DNA from: CAYZPE01 sp046050145
GTDB taxonomy: Bacteria; Patescibacteriota; Minisyncoccia; Phycocordibacterales; CAYZPE01
DNA: 45,162 bases
Assembly: GCA_046050145.1 (NCBI GenBank)
Contig: JBJOQC010000040.1
Span: forward strand, 1 to 45,162
Reading direction: 5' to 3'
The notes under the pieces were generated by a model. That model was given only the letters and a program-made list of their open reading frames with translations. It was not told the origin of the DNA and did no database searches. The translations under genes were made by a program, and so were the position numbers. Shown piece by piece: positions 38,725-45,162 of this stretch. The stretch's first letter is position 1, and each line of letters opens with the position of its first letter.

Positions 38725-38733
38725 GTCATAATT

Positions 38734-40038
38734 ATGGTGAAAAAACAAACGAACGAAACTTCAGGAATAAGCACAGAAAGCTACAAAGGTGTACGCGACT
38801 TCTATCCTGAAGACATGCGTGTTCAAAAATATATATTTGAAAAGATGAGAGAGGTTACAGAAAGTTTTGGATATGAAGAATACAATGCTTCAATCCTTGA
38901 ACCAGCAGAACTCTACGAAGCAAAAAGTGGAGAAGAAATTGTAAACGAACAAACATATACCTTTACTGATAGAGGTGGAAGAAAAGTAACTCTTCGTCCA
39001 GAAATGACTCCAACTGTTGCTCGTATGATCGCAAGTAGAAGTAAGAGCATGGCACTCCCCGCTCGTTGGTACGCAATACCAAACCTCTTCCGCTACGAAC
39101 AACCTCAAAAAGGGCGTCTGCGAGAACATTTTCAGCTTAATGTGGATATTTTTGGAACTGAGGGAGTTGAAGCTGATATAGAAATCATATCTCTTGCGTC
39201 AACACTCATGAGTAGTTTTGGTGCAAAGAATAGTGACTACGTAATAAAAGTAAACAATAGAAAAGTCGTTGAAGCTTTATATAAACACTACGGAGTAAGC
39301 GAAGAAGATTCTTACAAACTTTCAAAACTGATTGATAAGAAAAACAAAATAAGCCCTGAGACTTTTGATAAGGGTATTGAACTTATCCTCAAAGAAAAAT
39401 CTGCTGAATTTAAAGCAGTCCTTTCTTCAAATAAAGAAATTATTCAGACTGTTGGCGAAACACACGAAGGGGTGATTGAGCTCGCAAAAGTAGTAGAGAG
39501 TCTTAATGCGCTCGGTATTTCAAATGTTATTTTTGACCAGACTCTGATGCGTGGTTTTGACTACTACACAGGAATCATCTTTGAAATATTTGATACGAAC
39601 CCAGATAATATGCGATCTCTGTTTGGTGGAGGCAGATTTGATGACCTTACAACCCTCTTTGGTGGAAAAAAGATTCCTGCTGTTGGTTTTGGTGCAGGTG
39701 ATGTGACCCTTAAAGACTTTCTTGAACTACACAACCTTCTTCCTGTGTTCAATACGAGAGCTCACGTATATATCGCAAGACCTGACAAGACTCCAGTACT
39801 TGAGGCTATGAAAATAGCGTCTCTTTTACGAAAAGAAGGTCTTGAAACAATAGTAGAACTTGAAGATAAAAAAATCGGTGATCAAATCAAACGTGCCGAA
39901 AAAGCTGGAGTATCTCATGTATTGTTTGTAGGAGAAGAAGAAATCAAAACCCAAATATTTTCTCTTAAAAACCTTTCTTCAAAAGAAGAAGTCAAAAAGA
40001 CACTTTCCGAAATCAAGGAGTACATACTTAGTAAATAA
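38734..40038 (+). CDS. hisS: Histidine--tRNA ligase
   Basis: Charges tRNA-His. The 434-residue protein has motif 1 region GVRDFYPEDM, motif 2 TLRPEMTPTVARM with FRYEQPQKGRLREHFQ, and the histidine-A motif GFDYYTGIIFE. Motif 3 follows (FGGGRFDDL and AVGFGAGDVTL), then the C-terminal anticodon-binding domain (VYIARPDKTPVLEAMKIA). Length is typical (about 425). It is followed 14 nt later by the exonuclease gene. Confidence 0.97.
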   Translation: MVKKQTNETSGISTESYKGVRDFYPEDMRVQKYIFEKMREVTESFGYEEYNASILEPAELYEAKSGEEIVNEQTYTFTDRGGRKVTLRPEMTPTVARMIASRSKSMALPARWYAIPNLFRYEQPQKGRLREHFQLNVDIFGTEGVEADIEIISLASTLMSSFGAKNSDYVIKVNNRKVVEALYKHYGVSEEDSYKLSKLIDKKNKISPETFDKGIELILKEKSAEFKAVLSSNKEIIQTVGETHEGVIELAKVVESLNALGISNVIFDQTLMRGFDYYTGIIFEIFDTNPDNMRSLFGGGRFDDLTTLFGGKKIPAVGFGAGDVTLKDFLELHNLLPVFNTRAHVYIARPDKTPVLEAMKIASLLRKEGLETIVELEDKKIGDQIKRAEKAGVSHVLFVGEEEIKTQIFSLKNLSSKEEVKKTLSEIKEYILSK

Positions 40039-40052
40039 CTAGATATTTTTCT

Positions 40053-40628
40053 ATGCGAAAAATTGTTTTTGATATTGAAACAAAAAATACATTCCAAGAG
40101 GTTGGATCAACCGAGTCTACAGCATTAGACATATCACTTGTAGGGGTGTATGACTCAAAAACTGATTCATATTCTTCATATCTTGAAAATGAACTAGGAA
40201 AACTCTGGCCCCTCCTTGAGAGTGCAGACATGATTATTGGATACAATTCTCTCCATTTCGATCTACCTCTTCTCAATAAGTATTATCATGGCGACCTCTC
40301 TCGCATAAAGCATATTGACCTACTTAAAGAAATACGAGACTCGGTAGGAAGAAGAATGAAACTTGATCAAGTGGCCGAAGGAACTCTCGGCCTCAAAAAA
40401 TCTGGCCATGGACTGCAAGCAATCACCTGGTGGCGACAAGGCGAAATAGAAAAAATTCGTAAATACTGTCTCGATGACGTAAAGCTTACAAAAGAACTTT
40501 ACGAATACGCCCTCAAAAACAAATCTCTCAAATTTAAAGAAGGGCCTTCTATTCTCGATATCAAACTCGATCCTTCAAACTGGGAAAAAGTTGAAGATAG
40601 TGGACTCACCTTTTCACTTCCTTTTTAA
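40053..40628 (+). CDS. DEDD-type 3'-5' exonuclease (ribonuclease H-like)
   Basis: The 191-residue protein has the DEDD motifs: FDIETK (6-11), GYNSLHFDLPLL (about 63-74) and YCLDDVKLTKELY with the Asp pair near residue 140. It resembles the YprB/RNase H-like exonuclease group. Substrate unknown; RNA or DNA 3' processing is expected. Its stop codon overlaps that of convergent uppP. Confidence 0.85.
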   Translation: MRKIVFDIETKNTFQEVGSTESTALDISLVGVYDSKTDSYSSYLENELGKLWPLLESADMIIGYNSLHFDLPLLNKYYHGDLSRIKHIDLLKEIRDSVGRRMKLDQVAEGTLGLKKSGHGLQAITWWRQGEIEKIRKYCLDDVKLTKELYEYALKNKSLKFKEGPSILDIKLDPSNWEKVEDSGLTFSLPF

Positions 40629-41428
40629 AGGAAAATAACTATACAAATAGCGAGAAGTACACGATACCAGATAAAAACCTTCAAAGTTCTGTATTTTAGA
40701 AATGTTACCAAAAAATGAATAGCGAGAAGTCCTACCGCAAAAGAAGCAATTGACCCTGCAATAACAGAAAGCAAAGATACTGATATAGAACCTGCTTCAT
40801 ATGTAAGAATACTCTTTACAAAAGCTCCAAAAATAACAGGAACAGAAAGTAAGAAACTAAATCGAACAGCACTCTCTCTAGAAAAGCCGATGATCATCCC
40901 CCCAGAAATAGTCGCTCCTGATCGAGAGATACCAGGAATAAGAGCGAGAGACTGAAAAAGCCCCACCTGAAAAGATTTTTTTAAAGAAAGTACCCCATCC
41001 TTGAGAGAATACTTTTCATAAAACCACTCTGCAAACCACATCAGGAGACTTCCTAGAACAAGAGAAAGAGCGACCAAAGTACTTGATCGAAAGACTTTCT
41101 CAAACATACTACCTAAAAAAAGCCCGAGTACTACAGCGGGTAATGTTGCCAAAGCAATCATTCCCACAAATTCACGCTCTGGACGTACAGCTCTTCTCAA
41201 GACAACTCTGTAAGTTGAAATAATAAGAGATTTAATATCAGACCAAAAATATACAACAACAGCAGAAAGTGTTCCTACGTGAAGAAAAATATCGAATACA
41301 AGAGTTTGTGAAATATCAATACCAAATAACTCACGAACAATAATAAGATGTCCTGAGGAAGACACAGGAATAAATTCAGACAATCCCTGAACAATACCTA
41401 AAAGCAAACTCTGAAAAAATTCTTGCAT
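40625..41428 (-). CDS. uppP: Undecaprenyl-diphosphatase
   Basis: Recycles the undecaprenyl lipid carrier for wall synthesis. The 267-residue, eight-helix protein has the BacA signatures EFIPVSSSGHLI (18-29) and PGISRSGATISGGM with the conserved Arg-Ser. Length is normal. It lies 3 nt after the ZIP gene, so the two are co-transcribed. Confidence 0.96.
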   Translation of the reverse strand: MQEFFQSLLLGIVQGLSEFIPVSSSGHLIIVRELFGIDISQTLVFDIFLHVGTLSAVVVYFWSDIKSLIISTYRVVLRRAVRPEREFVGMIALATLPAVVLGLFLGSMFEKVFRSSTLVALSLVLGSLLMWFAEWFYEKYSLKDGVLSLKKSFQVGLFQSLALIPGISRSGATISGGMIIGFSRESAVRFSFLLSVPVIFGAFVKSILTYEAGSISVSLLSVIAGSIASFAVGLLAIHFLVTFLKYRTLKVFIWYRVLLAICIVIFL

Positions 41429-41431
41429 ATA

Positions 41432-42193
41432 TTACTCAAAGAAAGATAGCAGAAACATCAAAGCAAACCCTAACACAATTGCAAATAATTGAACTAATGA
41501 ATGCTTAATATTTGATGTTTTGTGAAGCTCAGGCACAAGATCACTTCCTGCTATGTATATAAAACCTCCTGCGGCAAAAGCTAGACATAATGTAGAAAAA
41601 TCTACAAGAGAGTTTTGTAATGCATAAGCAACAAAAATACCTAGAAATGCACAGAGAGCTGAAATAAAATTAAAAAGAAGTGCCTTTACCCTACTTAACC
41701 CTGAGTGGAGCAAAATACCGAAGTCCCCAATCTCTTGTGGAAGTTCATGAAGAAGCACAGCGAGAGTTGTCGCAATACCAAGAGGAACACTTACCATATA
41801 CGAAGAAGTAATAATGATTCCATCGATAAAATTATGGAAACCATCAGCAGTAAGTATCACAGAACGAAGAGCTGTATGGTGAGCTCCTTCATGATCATCA
41901 CAATCTTCTGCATCGACAGAGTGTGTATGTCTCCAATGAACAAATTTTTCTAGTACAAAAAAAGAAATAAAACCTGTAAAAATAAGTACGGAAGCGGAAG
42001 TTGCAGAAATAACCTCAAAAACTTCAGGAATAATATGAATAAAAACATCTCCAAAAAGTACACCCACCGAAAAGCTTACGAGTACAAAAACGATACGAGA
42101 CAAAAAACGAGGAGTAAGGAGTAGTGTAAATACACCCACAAAAGAAGCGAGACTCACAGCAAAAACACTGAGGAGAGCGTATGTAAATACCAT
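41432..42193 (-). CDS. ZIP-family metal transporter
   Basis: The 253-residue protein has seven or eight membrane helices. It carries the metal-site signatures TADGFHNFIDGI (helix IV) and LLHELPQEIGD (helix V), and a His/Asp-rich cytoplasmic loop (HWRHTHSVDAEDCDDHE, about 87-105). It imports or redistributes zinc, iron or manganese. It is the first gene of a pair with uppP. Confidence 0.93.
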   Translation of the reverse strand: MVFTYALLSVFAVSLASFVGVFTLLLTPRFLSRIVFVLVSFSVGVLFGDVFIHIIPEVFEVISATSASVLIFTGFISFFVLEKFVHWRHTHSVDAEDCDDHEGAHHTALRSVILTADGFHNFIDGIIITSSYMVSVPLGIATTLAVLLHELPQEIGDFGILLHSGLSRVKALLFNFISALCAFLGIFVAYALQNSLVDFSTLCLAFAAGGFIYIAGSDLVPELHKTSNIKHSLVQLFAIVLGFALMFLLSFFE

Positions 42194-42233
42194 AGAGACT
42201 AAATTACCATAAAAAAGACTTATATTCTAGAGA

Positions 42234-42262
42234 TGTACAGTGCCAGGGAGAGCGGGTATAAT
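42234..42262 (+). promoter_or_regulatory. Promoter of the DsbA-like gene
   Basis: TGTACA (42234-42239), a 17-bp spacer and a perfect TATAAT (42257-42262). The leader is about 30 nt with no Shine-Dalgarno. Confidence 0.6.
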
Positions 42263-42293
42263 ATCCTTTATCTTTTATTAATTTATAAACACT

Positions 42294-43088
42294 ATGGAAC
42301 CTATAGAACAACCAAGTAACAAACTCACTCTTCCTATTGCAATTATTGTTGCAGGAGCACTTATTGCTTGTGCGATATTCTTAACCAATAAGAATCAAGC
42401 ACCTGTTAGCCAAACTCAGGAAGGAAATGTAACTGCGGGAGATATTACACTACGTCCTGTAGACTCTACAGATCATATCCTTGGAAGCCCTAATGCACCA
42501 ATAATGTTCATAGAGTACTCAGATACTGAATGTCCATTTTGTAAACGCTACCACGAAACAATGCACCAAGTTGTGGACACTTATAGCAAAGATGGAAGTG
42601 TGGCATGGGTATATCGAAACTTCCCTATTGTTCAACTCCACAGCAAAGCACCTAAAGAAGCAGAGGCACTAGAATGTGCAGCAGAACTTGGAGGCAATGA
42701 AGCTTTTTGGAAATATACTGACAGAATATATTCTATAACCCCAACAAACGATGGTCTTGATCCGGGAGAATTGCCAAAGATTGCTGAGTTTGCAGGTCTT
42801 AATGTTGAGGCGTTCAAAATATGTCTTTCAAGTGGAAAACATACTGCTAAAATCCAAAAAGATGTTGATGAAGCTGTCAAAGCTGGAGCACGAGGCACAC
42901 CATATAGTATTATCCTTCTTAAAACAAAAGCGCCTTCTACTATAAAACCGTTTCTTGAAAGTGCTTCTATCCAGCTCGGTCTTCCACCAGGAACTCTTGG
43001 TATTACAAAAGATGAAAAGAAAATTATCGTAAGTGGCAATATGCCATTTGAGCTTCTACAACAACTGATCGACCTCTTGAAGAATTAA
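42294..43088 (+). CDS. DsbA-like membrane-anchored thiol-disulfide oxidoreductase
   Basis: The 264-residue protein has one N-terminal membrane anchor (about 12-31). A thioredoxin-like domain with a helical insertion follows: YSDTECPFCKRYHE with active site Cys80-Pro-Phe-Cys83, YRNFPI, and the cis-Pro loop GTPYSI. It probably forms or isomerises disulfides in exported proteins. It is monocistronic and followed by two hairpins. Residues about 208-262 extend beyond the usual fold. Confidence 0.93.
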   Translation: MEPIEQPSNKLTLPIAIIVAGALIACAIFLTNKNQAPVSQTQEGNVTAGDITLRPVDSTDHILGSPNAPIMFIEYSDTECPFCKRYHETMHQVVDTYSKDGSVAWVYRNFPIVQLHSKAPKEAEALECAAELGGNEAFWKYTDRIYSITPTNDGLDPGELPKIAEFAGLNVEAFKICLSSGKHTAKIQKDVDEAVKAGARGTPYSIILLKTKAPSTIKPFLESASIQLGLPPGTLGITKDEKKIIVSGNMPFELLQQLIDLLKN

Positions 43089-43112
43089 GAAAAAAATTAA
43101 AAGAAAGCAATA

Positions 43113-43145
43113 ATAAAACCCCGCGGCCAAAGGTCACAGGGTTTT
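43113..43145 (+). terminator. Terminator of the DsbA-like gene
   Basis: An imperfect hairpin AACCC..GCGGCC, loop AAA, GGTC..GGGTT, followed by TTTG. Confidence 0.65.
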
Positions 43146-43165
43146 TGTTATATATAAATGATGAA

Positions 43166-43195
43166 GGGTGGATCTTGCGAGGATCCACCCTTTTT
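43166..43195 (+). terminator. Second hairpin terminator after the DsbA-like gene
   Basis: GGGTGGATC, loop of 7, GATCCACCC, then TTTTT on plus. On minus it is followed by TTCATCATTTAT, a weaker end for the 43218 unit. Confidence 0.7.
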
Positions 43196-43217
43196 GGCCA
43201 GTTCCGGTCGACCAATG

Positions 43218-43253
43218 TTACCGTTGGGGGTATTCCCCATAAAATCTACACAT
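43218..43253 (-). CDS. Possible 11-codon peptide with ideal signals
   Basis: AGGAGG (43266-43261) sits exactly 7 nt before an ATG at 43253 that opens MCRFYGEYPQR and stops. A second ATG 20 nt after the Shine-Dalgarno opens an overlapping 30-codon frame (43233-43141) starting MGNTPNGNIGRPELAKK. The unit has a strong promoter and ends in hairpins. It could be a micro-gene, a leader peptide or a small RNA; the sequence does not decide. Confidence 0.4.
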   Translation of the reverse strand: MCRFYGEYPQR

Positions 43254-43291
43254 TCTGCAACCTCCTTTTTGCCTTATATGCGAACTTTTAT

Positions 43292-43319
43292 AGTATAGCA
43301 CATACAAAATATTTGTCAA
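43292..43319 (-). promoter_or_regulatory. Strong promoter of the 43218 unit
   Basis: On minus, TTGACA (43319-43314), a 16-bp spacer, TGC and TATACT (43297-43292). Confidence 0.75.
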
Positions 43320-43323
43320 TACA

Positions 43324-45162
43324 TTACTCTTTAATCATTTCTCTCAACCTACAATACTCACACTCCTTATCATCACAGCGTTTATCCCAAAACGAGAGGT
43401 TCAAAATCTCATCCCCCACTCTCTTTATTGTCTCAATAAGCTCCTCTGTATCTTCAGGAGTTACTATAAATTTTTCTTTACTGTATTTCTCTGTCTGGTT
43501 TGGTTCTATAAAGTCTATTTCTCCAGAAATCATTTCGTACGCCCCATCCTTGAATCTGTCGAGTAAAATTTTATAAAAAACAAGTTGTCTAAAAATATTT
43601 CCCTCTGAATCTTTTGTATCTCCTGTAATTTGATTTCGCGTCTTAGGTTTACCAGTTTTATAATCAACCACATTTACTTCACTTTCACTTATAAATTCAA
43701 TCTTATCGAGTTTACCTGTAAGGATTATGTCAGGGGTTAATGCGACCTGTCTTATCGCAAACTCATTTTGAGTTTGAGTAATCCATCGTGAACTATATTC
43801 ATCAAACCAACCTCCGAGAGCTTTTTCTCCTCTTTCTTTGTACACAGTAAAATCAGATTCCTGAAAAGGTTGACTCTCTAAAGCAATTACAAATGATTTA
43901 ATAAAGTCTTTTTTAGAAAATTTTTCATCAATTCTTAGTTTATTAAAAAGAGTATTGAGCGCTTCGTGAATAGCAGTGCCATACATGAGATGGGCTTCAT
44001 CTGCCTGAGGGAGACGTATTAAGTTTCTATAAAAATACTTCCAGGGACACGACAAATAATTGTTGAGTGCAGATACAGACATACCCTGAGTTGTAAAAAG
44101 GTCTCGCACGTATGCCTTATCTTTAAAACTAATATTTTGAGATACACCTTTCACTTCATACAGTACAGGTCGCACAATCTCAAACTCTGCTTCGAAAGGT
44201 GCTGTATCTATAAGACTTAGGAGCTTTGGATCTATCTCTTGAATGAACTGACTCGGAAGCTGCTCTCGACCATCCTCACCCTGACGAGAGAAACTTATTG
44301 TCACATGTTTTTTAGCTCGAGTAAGTGCAACATACAAAAGCCTTCGCTCATCGTGAAGAGAATCTGAAGAATTACTTTTTCCCACCAGAGAATAGACCTC
44401 TGGGAGCAATTTTAAAGATTCAACTTTTCTTTTATTTCCCCATTTACCATCATGTACATGAATAATAAATACATATTCAAATTCAAGCCCTTTAGATCTA
44501 TGCGCCGTCATGAGTCGCACAAAACCTTCTTTTCCACCCTTATTCTTTTTCTTAGGCACAATATGATGTGTCTCAAGCATGGTCAAATATGCAAGGAAAT
44601 CAGCGAGATTTCCTTTTGGGTTTGTACCTACAAATGATCGTACCTCGTCAAAAAAGCTATCTACAACATCAAGCATTAGACGAGCATCAGATCCTTGTAA
44701 GATCTTCTCTAGAAGTCCTGACTCACGAAAAACATATTCAAAAAAATCTGAAATACTTCCGTCGTGAGCCTGTTTTATAAAGTCAGTCAAAAGAGAGAAA
44801 GATTTTGTAACAGCTTCAACATTTTCTAATTCAACCTCGTTCAACAACTTTGTATTTGAAATAACATCATACAGTGAATATTTCCTTTTTTGACTCGCTG
44901 TCTTTATAAGCTTATACAAATCGAGAGGAACAATATTCCACAAAGAAAGATGCAGGTAGTCTGAGAGCGCTCTATCGTCACCATATGAATTGACTGCCTT
45001 TGCGATAACCAAAAGTCTTTGCACAATCTTGTGAGTAAAAATATTTTCATCTGATTCAATCACAAAAGGAACATCACTCTTTTTAAGATAAGTAGAGATA
45101 TCCAAACAATCCTTGTTATCACGATACAAAATAACAATTTCATGTGGAGACACCCCTTCTTT
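43324..45162 (-). CDS. UvrD/AddA-type helicase with C-terminal RecB-like nuclease (N-terminus outside window)
   Basis: The frame is open to the right edge, so the Walker A half is missing. The 612 visible residues hold superfamily 1 motifs V (RLMTAHRSKGLEFEYVFII) and VI (ERRLLYVALTRAKKHV). A PD-(D/E)XK nuclease follows: YGTAIHEALN, LTGKLDKIEF, VNVVDYKTGK and FRQLVFYKILL. Four cysteines (Cys in LSCPWKYFY and three in CDDKECEYC) form a likely 4Fe-4S cluster, as in AddB, Cas4 and Dna2 nucleases. It probably processes double-strand breaks. It ends just before the 43218 promoter. Confidence 0.92.
   Translation of the reverse strand, partial: KEGVSPHEIVILYRDNKDCLDISTYLKKSDVPFVIESDENIFTHKIVQRLLVIAKAVNSYGDDRALSDYLHLSLWNIVPLDLYKLIKTASQKRKYSLYDVISNTKLLNEVELENVEAVTKSFSLLTDFIKQAHDGSISDFFEYVFRESGLLEKILQGSDARLMLDVVDSFFDEVRSFVGTNPKGNLADFLAYLTMLETHHIVPKKKNKGGKEGFVRLMTAHRSKGLEFEYVFIIHVHDGKWGNKRKVESLKLLPEVYSLVGKSNSSDSLHDERRLLYVALTRAKKHVTISFSRQGEDGREQLPSQFIQEIDPKLLSLIDTAPFEAEFEIVRPVLYEVKGVSQNISFKDKAYVRDLFTTQGMSVSALNNYLSCPWKYFYRNLIRLPQADEAHLMYGTAIHEALNTLFNKLRIDEKFSKKDFIKSFVIALESQPFQESDFTVYKERGEKALGGWFDEYSSRWITQTQNEFAIRQVALTPDIILTGKLDKIEFISESEVNVVDYKTGKPKTRNQITGDTKDSEGNIFRQLVFYKILLDRFKDGAYEMISGEIDFIEPNQTEKYSKEKFIVTPEDTEELIETIKRVGDEILNLSFWDKRCDDKECEYCRLREMIKE

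Noticed and set aside
1..45162. CRISPR arrays, insertion sequences or prophage
   Set aside because: No regularly spaced repeats, transposases, integrases or phage structural genes were seen.

Overview
The window looks like a piece of a small, low-GC genome of the Candidate Phyla Radiation (Patescibacteria), most likely of the Parcubacteria/Paceibacteria type. The signs are short or pared-down housekeeping proteins (a ProS without its editing insertion, a PriA homologue without ATPase motifs), a helix-turn-helix/MurA fusion, a tRNA gene split by a group I intron, many lineage-specific orphan genes, and dense gene packing. UGA is used as a stop codon, so the code is the standard bacterial one. 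There are no rRNA genes, CRISPR arrays or insertion sequences.

Layout. 1-700: the start of mraZ with a four-box MraZ operator, diverging from a small membrane protein. 702-7856 (minus): lysS-greA, then the rod-shape operon proS-mreB-mreC-mreD-mrdA. 7900-8930 (plus): two self-contained orphan cassettes. 8963-13400 (minus): rseP, frr, holB, a GC-rich secreted orphan and a second mreB, with an unannotated plus-strand small RNA at 10877-10970. 13533-19209 (plus): HTH-murA, a PEGA protein, a degenerate priA, def and fmt. 19210-22394: hpf and small genes, a secreted peptidoglycan-binding protein, tRNA-Asn(GUU) with a 237-nt group I intron beside a duplicated tRNA 3' end, and engB. 22500-26700 (mostly plus): Nudix, phhB-like, orphan, csp, tlyA, GerMN and DUF378 genes. 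26731-38691 (minus): a phosphopantetheinyl-transferase-like protein, a DoxX-like protein, a CHASE2-adenylate cyclase/FecR pair, truB, a nucleotide kinase, gpmI, eno, PH-domain proteins and a second truB. 38734-45162: hisS, an exonuclease, uppP, a ZIP transporter, a DsbA-like protein, a possible micro-gene, and the C-terminal part of a UvrD-type helicase/nuclease.

The genes form recognisable groups: envelope growth (MreB x2, MreC, MreD, PBP2, MurA fusion, UppP, MraZ), translation (LysS, ProS, HisS, Frr, Def, Fmt, Hpf, TruB x2, TlyA, EngB), lower glycolysis (GpmI, Eno), and cyclic-nucleotide signalling (CHASE2 cyclase with FecR).

Two gene-expression styles stand out. Many conserved genes have a -10 hexamer ending only 6-10 nt before the ATG and no Shine-Dalgarno, which predicts leaderless mRNAs. 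The orphan genes are mostly single cassettes with a strong -35/-10 promoter, usually a good Shine-Dalgarno, a hairpin terminator and often higher GC. The most unusual items are the HTH-MurA fusion with a palindrome in its own promoter that recurs in a kinase promoter, the intron-split tRNA-Asn, the two-hairpin C-rich-loop RNA, the ATPase-dead PriA, and leader regions with isolated strong Shine-Dalgarno sequences.
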